Shown in pieces: positions 22,916 through 33,200 of a stretch of 39,482 nucleotides of DNA. The notes under the pieces are model-generated. The model was not told the DNA's origin, searched no databases, and worked only from the letters and a program-made list of their open reading frames with translations. Location: NCBI GenBank assembly GCA_964549595.1, contig CAZJWK010000016.1, forward strand, positions 1-39,482. The letters run 5' to 3'. The position numbers and the translations under genes are program-made. The DNA comes from CAZQQN01 sp964549595 (GTDB taxonomy: Bacteria; Bacteroidota; Bacteroidia; CAILMK01; CAYYUA01). Positions within the stretch are counted from its first letter, which is position 1; each line of letters begins with the position of its first letter.

Positions 22916-25900
22916 TTAAAATAAATACCGGGCACTTACATTGGCCTGATGGATCACACTTGTTGCTTGACTGGTTCTTCCATTGTAATTAACATTTAAT
23001 TGAAGGTTTTTTCTCAACTGGTAATTGAAAGACAAAAACCATGTCCAATTTTCTCCCGGGCTCATACCTTGTAACATTTCATAACCAACCGGGGAATTAG
23101 GATTGCCATTAAAATCGAAATGGATGTAGCTAATTTTTGTACGGAGGGTTCCTTTTCCAATGAAATTAAAAGTACCTTCCAGACCAATTTTATTTTCCGT
23201 TGAAGTTTCCTGTGCTGTGTCGAAAGTATTTTCTTGTTTGCCGTGCTTGTAATTTAAAGAAAACCTTAGTTTTCCGATGGGTTGGTAATCTATCGTTGCC
23301 TTTGCTTGATTAAAATGAATATTGTAATTCTTGTTTTCAAAAAATTGAGAGTTGAATCGTTTTCTGCCTATTTTGTATTCCGGAAGGAATGTCCATTTTT
23401 TGGATACATTAAGACGCCCGTGTATGGTATTAATTTCCCTTGTCGTTTGATCGATACCCCTTACCCGGAGGGCTTTTCGTTTTTGGTTGTCATATTGGTA
23501 ATAAAGGCCAAATAACGGATCCGTTTTGTTAAAGTAAAGGGTGTTTTTCAAAGAAGATTTTACCTGAACCAAATTAGAATCTGATACATCTAACTTAAAA
23601 GGAAAATATTGCTGCCATCGGTTTCTGTTCAAAACCTTTCTTTTTATTCTTAAATTGGTTTCATTACTGAATTTGCCCACCCATTTTTTTATGCCTTCTT
23701 CTTCCCGCCAGACCTTTTTCGGTGTAATCGAAATATTCTCCCGTAATTCATTGGAAATGGAACGAATAAACTCATTGGTGGGCGTGATTACCCTTATAAA
23801 GTTGGCTTTATGGTCATTGGCTTCAGTGGCTGGTTGGAATTCATCCAATTCCTGGATTTGATTATTGTTATAATCCTTCCACACGTAATTGCCACGACCT
23901 TCACCCCTCACCCTTATAAACTGGTATTCCGATTTTAATTCTTTACCAGACCCAAGTTCATAATAAGTCGAAGTGTTGAATACATCATCCAAAAAATTGT
24001 AGTTTCCTTCCAATGCGCCCGTGATGGAAGTCCCTGGTAAATTCTGACTTCTAAAGGTTGAATCCTTTAGTTTAAATTCCCGGTATGTAAGGTCATAATT
24101 TAAGTAATTGCCATCCTTCTGGCCTTTCAAGTTTCCTTTTAGGTTAATATTTGTGCCGTTGGTGGCTTTAGTGAATGATTCATTTTTGCTTGGCAAAAAA
24201 TCCTGTCTTTTGGTATATTTTATTTGATAGGTGTTTTGGAAACTATCTGGGCTCTTCGCCAAAATGTGCCATTTTCTGAAACGGTAACTATTACTGTCCA
24301 GAGGAAATTTATTGGCTATTTGATTTTGGGCCTTTTCCCTTTTATACCCTCCACCTAAAGTAATTGGTCCTAGATGGTGCTTCAATTGTCCCTTTTGGCG
24401 TAAAAAGGTTGTGCTTTTTTCCTTGCCATTGGGGTTGAAAGACGCTACATTGGTCAAGTTATTTTTCAGGAATAATTCGAAATTCTTCCAGTTCCAATTC
24501 AAATTAGCCTTGTGTTTTCTTCCCGTAAAAGTTGTTCCACGTGAAAAGTTATCAAAATGGTAGTTTACTGAAAAGTTGTTGTTGTTATCCAATCCAATCC
24601 TGATGTTAGCCAACCTCTCGGTTTTCGGCTTCCACTTTTTTGGATTTTTTAAGGTTCGTTGCCATTTTCTTTGGAATTCCACAGGCCGGTAGCGTTCAAT
24701 GGGTATAAAAGTTTTGTCATTGTATTCAAAAGAAAAATGGGTTTTGGCTTCCCAGGGGTTCTCTTTGTCAGAAATCTGGAAAGTTTTCTTAAGGAAAGCT
24801 TTTGTGGCCTGTCCTTTGTCATCGTTGTTGTCTATTTCGGAGAATGTATTTAAATCCCTGTTACTTCCGGCCCATTCCACACCCGCCTGGAAATTTTCAC
24901 TGAATTTATATTGGGCTTTTACTGAAGCCATTTGTTGTTTTTTGGGGGTTACCAACTTTTTTACTGGTGCATAGTTGCCTTGAGGTTGGCCATTTTTGGG
25001 TTTTATCCAGGCGAATATGCGTCCGTTGGCTTTGGTTGTAATTTGGCGGTAATTGCCATTGTTTCGGCCTACCCTGGTGAAATTCACTTCATACCTTGCT
25101 TTATCCGGATTGGTCGAATAAACAAATACCTCTTCAAAACCTAAGGTATCTGTCTTTTTATACATGATTTTGTCCTGGTCAAATTCCTTTTGTTTCTCGC
25201 CACTGATTACTGCTTGATCAATACTGTCTCCGACATTTGCCATTTTTTGCTTATCCTTTTTAGATAATTCCTGGAATAAAGGACTGTTTTTATGGTCTTG
25301 CTCAGAAAATAGGTTGGTGGATAATTTGAGGTGATCGGTTTTATAAGTACCGTAGGTATGAGCTATTGAACGCTCGTAATTTCTTTTTGAATATTGAAAT
25401 TCTGCAATTATTCGGTCATACTGCGTAATTAAATGTTTTTTGGTAAATGTTATTTCGCCGGAATTGTAATCAATGGTGTAATCATTCTGCCTTCCCCTTT
25501 TTAATTCTTTTCCATTTAAAAAGATCCTTTCTGTTCCTGAAATGATGATTATGTAAGTTTCATTCTCATTACCTTTTAGCTGATAAGGCCCCTGATTACC
25601 TTCTCGGGCATTTATTACATTCCTGGCGAATTTTCCACGTGAAAAACCAAGGTCGGCCCCCGCTTCTAAGGTTTTGTTTTCTCCCAGTTCCCAGTTCCCA
25701 CCAAAACCAATTCCCTGGGATTTTTTGTAAAAATTCATGAAATCAGTTTGGGTGCTTGGTTTCATTTTAAAATCCCCGAGGTTTAAGATTTCATTCTCTG
25801 TGGTCAATTTGATAAATACCCTGTCAAAATCCTGAATTTTTGCGGAATTGCCTTCCGGCTCAATGGGCAGGTTTTGGTCTGTAACGGCCCCCTTTATTCC

Positions 25901-26425
25901 GATTTTTTCTGTCAATTGTCCTGATAGTTGGAGATCCAGGTTTGAGTTTAATGTGAGGTCTTGATTGTTTCCCATTGTAATACCCCTGGCAATGTTACCG
26001 TTTCGCTCCAGGCTTTTAAAACCTGTTTTCTCATCCTTGGTTTCCGGTCGATAAATTTTCCGTTTTTTATCAAAGCGAACGGTGGAATCCATTAAGGATT
26101 TTGATTTGTGCGAATATTCACGGGTAAAATTTAAGGGAAAGACTCGATAAATTACTTTAAGGGAGTCCTTTATTGGAGGCGATTGCTCCCAAATCAGATA
26201 ACCTGTGGTATTGTTCAACCGGTAATATTCCGGGTTTAGCTTTTCCCCGGTTCCTTTGTAGATTTTTAAAGAATTTGGAATAATGGTTCCGGTATCTATC
26301 TTGATGGAATCCCTTTGGAATGGAAGGGCTTTTTGCCGCTCGTTGCTTATTGACTGTCCTTCTAACCCTGAAGCCAAAAACAAGCCAATGCTTATCCCTG
26401 CTACTAACTTGTTCAAGTACCTCAT
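22916..26425 (-). CDS. Large outer-membrane beta-barrel protein of unknown function
   Basis: A 1169-residue exported protein with a signal peptide (VAGISIGLFLASGLEG, cleavage near residue 23-24). Residues about 25-130 form an N-terminal periplasmic region; from about 145 onwards there are repeated alternating polar/aromatic strands ending in ANVSARYLF, with a C-terminal Phe as expected for BAM-assembled barrels. Two internal stretches stand out: DQNLPIEPEGNSAKIQDFD near 190-210, and FLNGKELKRGRQNDYTIDY followed by SGEITFT near 305-335. The latter has the shape of a small beta-sandwich seen in other large Bacteroidota surface proteins. I do not see a TonB box or a CarboxypepD_reg plug, so it is not a standard SusC-type receptor. 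Two parS-like sites lie inside the gene. The function cannot be named from this sequence. Confidence 0.75.
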   Translation of the reverse strand: MRYLNKLVAGISIGLFLASGLEGQSISNERQKALPFQRDSIKIDTGTIIPNSLKIYKGTGEKLNPEYYRLNNTTGYLIWEQSPPIKDSLKVIYRVFPLNFTREYSHKSKSLMDSTVRFDKKRKIYRPETKDEKTGFKSLERNGNIARGITMGNNQDLTLNSNLDLQLSGQLTEKIGIKGAVTDQNLPIEPEGNSAKIQDFDRVFIKLTTENEILNLGDFKMKPSTQTDFMNFYKKSQGIGFGGNWELGENKTLEAGADLGFSRGKFARNVINAREGNQGPYQLKGNENETYIIIISGTERIFLNGKELKRGRQNDYTIDYNSGEITFTKKHLITQYDRIIAEFQYSKRNYERSIAHTYGTYKTDHLKLSTNLFSEQDHKNSPLFQELSKKDKQKMANVGDSIDQAVISGEKQKEFDQDKIMYKKTDTLGFEEVFVYSTNPDKARYEVNFTRVGRNNGNYRQITTKANGRIFAWIKPKNGQPQGNYAPVKKLVTPKKQQMASVKAQYKFSENFQAGVEWAGSNRDLNTFSEIDNNDDKGQATKAFLKKTFQISDKENPWEAKTHFSFEYNDKTFIPIERYRPVEFQRKWQRTLKNPKKWKPKTERLANIRIGLDNNNNFSVNYHFDNFSRGTTFTGRKHKANLNWNWKNFELFLKNNLTNVASFNPNGKEKSTTFLRQKGQLKHHLGPITLGGGYKREKAQNQIANKFPLDSNSYRFRKWHILAKSPDSFQNTYQIKYTKRQDFLPSKNESFTKATNGTNINLKGNLKGQKDGNYLNYDLTYREFKLKDSTFRSQNLPGTSITGALEGNYNFLDDVFNTSTYYELGSGKELKSEYQFIRVRGEGRGNYVWKDYNNNQIQELDEFQPATEANDHKANFIRVITPTNEFIRSISNELRENISITPKKVWREEEGIKKWVGKFSNETNLRIKRKVLNRNRWQQYFPFKLDVSDSNLVQVKSSLKNTLYFNKTDPLFGLYYQYDNQKRKALRVRGIDQTTREINTIHGRLNVSKKWTFLPEYKIGRKRFNSQFFENKNYNIHFNQAKATIDYQPIGKLRFSLNYKHGKQENTFDTAQETSTENKIGLEGTFNFIGKGTLRTKISYIHFDFNGNPNSPVGYEMLQGMSPGENWTWFLSFNYQLRKNLQLNVNYNGRTSQATSVIHQANVSARYLF
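24533..24548. promoter_or_regulatory. parS-like ParB-binding site 3
   Basis: TGTTCCACGTGAAAAG matches the classical parS TGTTCCACGTGAAACA at 14 of 16, with the first 14 bases identical. It lies within the barrel-protein gene, encoding Phe-Ser-Arg-Gly on the minus strand. Confidence 0.7.
25631..25646. promoter_or_regulatory. parS-like ParB-binding site 4
   Basis: TTTTCCACGTGAAAAA matches TGTTCCACGTGAAACA at 14 of 16 (positions 2 and 15 differ). It lies within the barrel-protein gene, again encoding Phe-Ser-Arg-Gly on the minus strand. Confidence 0.65.
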
Positions 26426-26490
26426 GTTTTTGGCTTTTTATTCCACTATCGGGTATTATGAGGCAATAATTAATAAACCGAAACAGCAGT

Positions 26491-29400
26491 TTAACCGGGT
26501 TTTTGGGTTAAACGGAATTCCATGTAAAATGTTGTGCCCTTTCGGTTAACGGAATCAAACCAGATTGAGCCTTCTGCCCCTTCCACCATTTTCTTTACCA
26601 TTGCTAATCCTAAACCCGTCCCTGAATTTTTGGTACTAAAATTAGGTTGGAAAATTTTTTCTTTCTTTTCATCCGGAATCCCTGATCCATTGTCTTTTAT
26701 CCAAAGTTTAATTTTATCTTTTTCCGAATATTGACTGCCAATTGTGATGTGGCCTGTTTGCTCATCCGGAATGGCTTCACGCGCGTTTTTGAGTAAGTTG
26801 GTTAAAATCCGGTTAAAATGGTTTTTGTCCAGTTGGATATAGGAATCTTTGGTGTTTAGATTCAGTTCAAAATAAACCCCATTTTGGTTTGTGGCAAAAA
26901 ATTCCTTTATACTACTTAATTCTTTTTCTACAGGAATGGTTGTTGGTTCACCAAGCTCTATTTGGGCAAAAGCCGAGAAATCCGTGGCGATTTTCGAAAG
27001 GTGCTCAATTTGTTGGATAAGAATTTTGCTCACCCTATGGACCTCTTCGGATTCAGGCCCATTTTTGTCACTAAATTGGCCCTGAAGACGCTGGATATTT
27101 AATTTCATCGGGGTTAATGGGTTTTTGATCTCATGGGCGACCTGCCGGGCCATTTCCCGCCAGGCTCCTTCTCTTTCTGATTTGGCAAGGGCCTGGGCAT
27201 TTTCTTCTAACGCATCGATCATTTCATTGTATTCTTTGATAAGGCGACCTAATTCGTCCTTACTTTCCCATTCTATGGGTTTGTTGGCTTGGCCCAATTG
27301 GGTTTTCTTTAATTTTTCCCGTATTAATTCCAATGGCCTTGTCAAGGTATTGGAAATGGATAAAGATACCAAAATGACTATCAAGAAGATTAACACATAA
27401 AGGTCTACTAAAGTAATGATCAGTGAGGATATTTCATTTTGTAACTTGCTTTCTTTGGAGAAATAAGGCAAGTTGAGAAAGCCGATTATTTGATTTTGGG
27501 CATTCCGAATGGGTGCGTATGCCGCCAGATAACTAAGATTGCCGACTTTTTCATTATGGATGAGTTGCGATTGCTTATTAATCCGCATCTGTGAGTAAGC
27601 CTCAGCGTTCATTAATTTTGCCTGAATGTTTTTGTTATAAACCCTGGGTTGGGAAGAGGTAATGAGAAATCCATTTAAATCAAAAACATTAATGTCTGCC
27701 TGGAACCGGTTTGATAAATTTTTGACGGTTACATAAATTTTTTCCTTGTTGTTGTAAAATTTGGTGCCCTTCGATTGGATTTTTTCCTCAAGAACAGGAA
27801 GGATTTGCCTGATTTTATTGCTCAGGTCTTCGTTTAATTTTTGGTTGTAGTCATGGCGAAGGTAATTTACTGTACTTATTCCCACTGTAACCATTACCAA
27901 AAGGACCATTACCAGAATGGTAAATTGGATTTTGTGCTGAAATAACAAATTCCGGAACAGGCCAAAATGTCCATTTTTTAATTCTTCAAAGATGTGTGAG
28001 AAGGATTTGATTTTATGGAAATTCCAACGCTGGATTCCGATTAAAGCCATGGCCAATAGGAAAAAAGCCATGAACAAAATGGAAAAAACCGATAATTGGT
28101 GTAGGCTGCCCGGTGCTTCTTTACTGATAATGACAAAGGTATTATGGCTGGCTTTGTGGAATAAATGGGAATAATTCCCATCCTCAAACTGGTAGAATAC
28201 CTTTTCTTTGTTATTAATGTCGGTGGTAACAGGATATGGGTAGTCACCCTTCTGGGAAATAAGCCGGTTATTTTTGTAAATGGCGTGGGAATAATCTTGG
28301 AGTTGACTTTTTGTTTTTAATTCTTTTTCAAGTAAAAGTTCCGGATAAATACTTTCTTCATGGAAGACTTTCTTTTTCAATTCAATGACTAAGGTGCTTT
28401 TTATACCGCCAAGCAGGTTAAAATCATAAATTGCTAAATAAGTCGGAGTGGCGCCTGTTTTGTTTATAAAATTTAAGTTTTTACCAGGGGTTTTTAAACC
28501 GTACTTATCGATGAGTTTTTGAAAGTAATCCAATGATTTATTGGATTTACTTTTATAAGGGACTTCACCGTATTTAAACGTGTGGATCTTCAAATCGTAC
28601 TTGTTTAAGTAACGGCTGAAATAAAGCTTCTGGATTCTTTCTGTTAAAAAAGTTTTGGGTAAAATGGGGTTGAAAAAGAAATTTTTAACGTACTTATCAT
28701 TCTTTATTTCACGTGAAACGTTTTGGAAAAGTTGCTCGGCCACCACATCTCTTTGATAAGTAACCTTGGTTGCCATTTGTTTTTTGCGGTTGAGCTCTTT
28801 TCCCTGGTTGAATTGTATAAGGTGGAAAGCCACAAAAACGCTACAAGAAAGGACAAAAAAAGTTAAGGGTCCGTAAGCATATGGTGTTTGCGGTTGCCAG
28901 ACCCAAAAACCCGTCCATAATACAAGGCTGAACAGGCCGGCAAAATAATTTGGCAAAGCCGAAAAGGAAGTCAATAATTGGTAACCCAGTATTACTAATA
29001 TCGCGCTAACCAGAAGAAACTTGAGGTTATAGGAAAGGTGATTTTTAACTTGGTTGAAAGCCCAGCTTGTCAGTACCACTAAATTGTAAAAAATTAAGAA
29101 AATAGCCACAACGCCAACCAATGACAAAAAGGTTAGGTCATAAAACTCCTTAATGTCCCAGTTAATATCGGATTTTAAAACAAGAGTTCGGATGATAACC
29201 GCTGAAAAATGGGCTAAAACGATGGTGCCCACAAAAAAACCCAATGGAATCAGAAAACTTTTGGCAGCTTTCCGTTTTATGGGCAGCGGAAAGTATTTAC
29301 GGATATAATGGAGAAGAATGGTTAAAAAAACCAACACAATGAAAAAATTCCCCAATGAAGAAATTGGGCTCCCCGCCTTGAAGATGGAGCTATTAAATAA

Positions 29401-30189
29401 AGGTTGACTAAAAAGGCTTAGGGGCCATTGCCCGAACAGCATATCTAATACGACCACCAAAAATATGCTGATAAATAAAGTAAACGCCTTACCCTTTTTT
29501 CTTTGGAAAAAATAAATGTTTAAGCGGCGGGAAAAACCAAAGATCAGAAACAAAAAAGCGGAGGCAAAAAGCCAAACCGGCCAATCAGTTGGAGAAGTTT
29601 TTTTGGCTTTAAGCAAAGAGAATAAATAATGACCATTTTGGGAATAAATGGGTTTACCCTTTTTATGATTAATGGCGATGTTGAAATAAGCTTCCAGCTC
29701 GTTGCCAATGGTTATATGGTTTTTAAGGTACTCATTTTGGATGGAAAAGTCCATTTTAACCGGAATAAGGGCTGCGAAAAGCAACTGATCATGATATTGG
29801 GTTTTTTGAAGGTAATATCCGTTTCCCAAATGGTTAACCGTTAATTGGTCCACTTTTGAAGGATGTAATTTGGGTAAGGTGGTGTTATCACTCCAAAAAA
29901 TTAATTGCCGGTTTTGGTAAATGTAAAGCTTGATCCCTTTTTTACGGGCTTTTTTAATATAAGGGCCAAAATTTTCCCTTAAATTCCTATAGTGGCTGGT
30001 GTCGATTTTTTCAAAAAAATCGTTGATGGTTTTTTCCTTCTGGTAAATGGTCTGTTGAATGGCTTCAGGCTTAGTTTGTGTTTGCCAGTAATGGTAAACA
30101 GGAAGCCCCAGGTATTCGGTAAAAACGGCCAAAAAGAGAAGGCTTAGGCCGATTACCAATAAGGGTTTTTTTCTTATTATCCTTTGCAA
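26491..30189 (-). CDS. Large multi-pass sensor histidine kinase
   Basis: A 1232-residue membrane histidine kinase. TM1 is at about 10-26, followed by an extracytoplasmic domain to about 200, then a block of roughly eight to nine further membrane segments (about 205-460), a second extracytoplasmic region (about 470-690), another pair of membrane spans near 700-770, a short sensor region, and a last span near 920-940. A HAMP-like linker (TLTRPLELIREKL) leads to the HisKA domain with the phospho-acceptor His1019 in HEIKNPLTPMKLNIQRL, an NtrY-like H-box. The HATPase domain has the N-box NLLKNAREAI, DNGSGIP near 1166 and GTGLGLAMVKK near 1190. All catalytic motifs are present. No response regulator gene is in the window, so it is an orphan here. 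The signal is unknown. A parS-like site lies in its coding sequence at 28705-28720. Confidence 0.9.
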   Translation of the reverse strand: MQRIIRKKPLLVIGLSLLFLAVFTEYLGLPVYHYWQTQTKPEAIQQTIYQKEKTINDFFEKIDTSHYRNLRENFGPYIKKARKKGIKLYIYQNRQLIFWSDNTTLPKLHPSKVDQLTVNHLGNGYYLQKTQYHDQLLFAALIPVKMDFSIQNEYLKNHITIGNELEAYFNIAINHKKGKPIYSQNGHYLFSLLKAKKTSPTDWPVWLFASAFLFLIFGFSRRLNIYFFQRKKGKAFTLFISIFLVVVLDMLFGQWPLSLFSQPLFNSSIFKAGSPISSLGNFFIVLVFLTILLHYIRKYFPLPIKRKAAKSFLIPLGFFVGTIVLAHFSAVIIRTLVLKSDINWDIKEFYDLTFLSLVGVVAIFLIFYNLVVLTSWAFNQVKNHLSYNLKFLLVSAILVILGYQLLTSFSALPNYFAGLFSLVLWTGFWVWQPQTPYAYGPLTFFVLSCSVFVAFHLIQFNQGKELNRKKQMATKVTYQRDVVAEQLFQNVSREIKNDKYVKNFFFNPILPKTFLTERIQKLYFSRYLNKYDLKIHTFKYGEVPYKSKSNKSLDYFQKLIDKYGLKTPGKNLNFINKTGATPTYLAIYDFNLLGGIKSTLVIELKKKVFHEESIYPELLLEKELKTKSQLQDYSHAIYKNNRLISQKGDYPYPVTTDINNKEKVFYQFEDGNYSHLFHKASHNTFVIISKEAPGSLHQLSVFSILFMAFFLLAMALIGIQRWNFHKIKSFSHIFEELKNGHFGLFRNLLFQHKIQFTILVMVLLVMVTVGISTVNYLRHDYNQKLNEDLSNKIRQILPVLEEKIQSKGTKFYNNKEKIYVTVKNLSNRFQADINVFDLNGFLITSSQPRVYNKNIQAKLMNAEAYSQMRINKQSQLIHNEKVGNLSYLAAYAPIRNAQNQIIGFLNLPYFSKESKLQNEISSLIITLVDLYVLIFLIVILVSLSISNTLTRPLELIREKLKKTQLGQANKPIEWESKDELGRLIKEYNEMIDALEENAQALAKSEREGAWREMARQVAHEIKNPLTPMKLNIQRLQGQFSDKNGPESEEVHRVSKILIQQIEHLSKIATDFSAFAQIELGEPTTIPVEKELSSIKEFFATNQNGVYFELNLNTKDSYIQLDKNHFNRILTNLLKNAREAIPDEQTGHITIGSQYSEKDKIKLWIKDNGSGIPDEKKEKIFQPNFSTKNSGTGLGLAMVKKMVEGAEGSIWFDSVNRKGTTFYMEFRLTQKPG
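28705..28720. promoter_or_regulatory. parS-like ParB-binding site 5
   Basis: TATTTCACGTGAAACG matches TGTTTCACGTGAAACA at 14 of 16, with an unbroken TTTCACGTGAAAC core. It lies within the histidine-kinase gene, encoding Val-Ser-Arg-Glu on the minus strand. Confidence 0.65.
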
Positions 30190-30282
30190 GGAATACTTTT
30201 TATTTTTCCTGAAATAAGGAATAATTAAAGGGAAAGGTTTCTAAATCAAAAATTTAAGGAAAGTACGACATGAAACATGCCA

Positions 30283-33200
30283 TTAATTTCTTGCGCTTCG
30301 CCTTTTCTTTATGATTTGCTCGCTGAGAAAGGACTCATAGATGGCACTTTGGATATCTGTTCTAACGTCCATTTTAATGAGTTTTCGGTTCTTTCTGGTT
30401 GGGTGAACCCGGTTTGAAAGGAATACGTAGACCAAGTCGTGACGTGGGTCGGCCCAAACACAGGTGCCCGTAAAGCCTGTGTGGCCAAATGTTGAAGCAG
30501 AAGCCAGGTCACTGGTCGGGCTAATCTTATCCGGTCTTAATTCGGGCTTATCAAAACCCAGCCCTTTCCGATTATCCTCATATTGCTTGCTGGTGAATTT
30601 TTTAATGGTGGGCCAGCTGAAATAGCGCTTACCACCATAACTTCCGGCATTTAGCAGCATTTGCATCAGTTTGGCCATATCGTTGCTATTGCTGAATAGG
30701 CCGGCATGACCGGCTATACCCCCTAACATGGCTGCTGCGGGATCATGAACGTAACCGTGAATTAATTGATGCCTGAAATAATCATCTTTTTCGGTAGGAA
30801 TGATGTGCTTCAAAGCAAAATGTTGGCGCGGAAGGAATCTGGTTTGGTTCATCCCAATGGGTTCATAGAAATTCCTGTAAAGGTACTTTTCAAAAGGAAC
30901 TTGGATCAATTGCTCAACCAGCTTTTTCATATAGAAAAAGCCCAGATCACTGTAACGGTAGTTTCCCCTTCCTTTGACATCTGATTGGGTGATTCTTTGC
31001 CATATACTATCTTGATAGTCCTCTTGTAGGTGTAAACCTTGCGCCACCTTAACCGAATAAAAGCTGTTGGGATTGTAACAATAATTCGAATCACAAAACC
31101 CCTGCTTATTCAATGTGTATTTGTAAAAAGGAATCCAGGCCACTAATCCGGCTTGGTGGGTAAGTATTTCTTTTATTTTCAGGTCTGATTTTAAGGAATC
31201 AATGTTTTCAGTTAGATATTGCCCGATTGAATCGTTTATGTTAATCCGCCCAATATCATGGAGCCGCATAACGGCTAACATGGTAGCGGCTATTTTGTTA
31301 ACGGAAGCTATGTCATATTTGTCTCTTAAAATTACAGGGCGCTTTTTGTCATAAGTATGGTACCCAAAAGCTTTATGGTAAATGACATTTCCCTCCTTTG
31401 CTACTAATATCTGGCAACCGGGTGTTGCTTCTTTATCAATGGCTCTTTGAGCCAGAGAATCTATTTTGTCATTAAGTACACCGGAAGATATGCCCACACT
31501 TTCCGGAAGGTTATAGGATAGCCGGTTAATGGGTTCAATTTTTAATCCGGCTCCTTCATTAAACTTATTTTTAACGCTAACCGGTAAGCGGCCATTGATC
31601 TCTAAAGCCCCAAAAATACCTTCTCCTACCTTTTTCTGGAAAACTTTACCATCCTCGTAGGCTTGCAATAGGCCTTCATTATGGTTTAAAAATTTTAAGG
31701 CATAAGGGGAGCCAAAATTCACCATTATATTTTTGGTGCCCTCTGCCAGCCGGTTTATGTAATCAATGGTTTGGTTGCTTAACCCGAAATCATCCACATC
31801 ATATTCGTTTAAGTTATGTAGACTCAGTATTACCTTGTCAAAATCCATTAACTTCTGACGCAAAACAGAAAAATCCATTTTGCTGGGATTTTTGGGTAGT
31901 GAAAAGGAGGTAATATCGGTGTATTGCTTAAGCTTTTGATGAAAAGGGTTATTTTTCTCTGCGCCGATACTGACAGCCGCATAATCCTTGAGGGCAAGTT
32001 CCTCAATGGGTAAAATATTGGCTTTGTTTTTAAGAGCCGTTAGGGCTTTTTCAACCAATCTATTTTTTAAAAACTGATGCTTTTTTTGATTAAGGTCATC
32101 GATTAATCCTTTCTCCTTCACAGGTTTAAATTGATCTAATCCTGCCCGGTATTTTGCCTGTAAAATCCGTTTAACGCTTTTATTTAACCGAGCCTTTTTG
32201 ATCTCTCCTTGCTCGATGGCTTTTCGGATGGTTTTTACTGCAGTGGGAATATTTTTGGAGAAAAGCAAAACATCGTTGCCGGCTTTAAGGGCTCTTTTTT
32301 CAATTTCACCTACCGGAAAATGGTTGGTTACACCTTTCATATTCAGGGCATCCGTGAATACCAGCCCGTCATAGCCCATTTTTTCCCTTAATAATTTCTT
32401 GATGATATTGGGTGAAAGGGAGGATGGGAGGTTCTCCCGGCTTTCGTAGGCAGGAACAGAAAGGTGGGCTGCCATTATACCGGCTGTATTGGCCTTTATT
32501 ATTTGCCGGAAAGGATAAAGCTCAAGGTTTTCCAGCCTTTTTTTACTATGGGGAATTTCCGGAAGGCTTAAATGGGAGTCCTGGTCTGTATCCCCGTGGC
32601 CGGGAAAATGTTTGCCTACGCCTATCACCTTATTTTCCTGCAAACCATTAAGGTAAGCTTTACTTTTTTGGGCAACCTTTTTCTTGTTTTCCCCGAAAGA
32701 ACGCATATGAATAACCGGATTTCCGGGGTTGTTATTGATATCCACAACCGGGGCAAAATTGATATGGACGCCCAATCTTCGGCATTGTTCCGCAATAGCA
32801 GAACCCATGTCGTAAACCAGGGAATCATTGGGAATGGCCCCCAATGTCATTTGTTTGGGAAATGCCATGGTACTGTCAAGCCGCATGGATAATCCCCATT
32901 CCGCGTCCATGGCAATGAGTAAAGGTACATTAGCCTGTTGCTGGTAGTAATTGGTTAACTTGGCTTGTTTGGTGGGAGAACCCTGAAAAAAGATCAATCC
33001 CCCAATATGGTATTCTTGAATCAATTGGGTGATGTTTTGCTTATGCCTTTCTCCCTTATTGGAATAAGCCGCCACCATGAAAAGTTGCCCTATCTTCTCT
33101 TTAAGGCTCAGGGTTTGGAATACGGAGTCCACCCATTCGTTGGACTCATCAGTCGGATTTTTCTGATTGGTGCTTGCCTCATGAAAATCCTCTTTACCCC

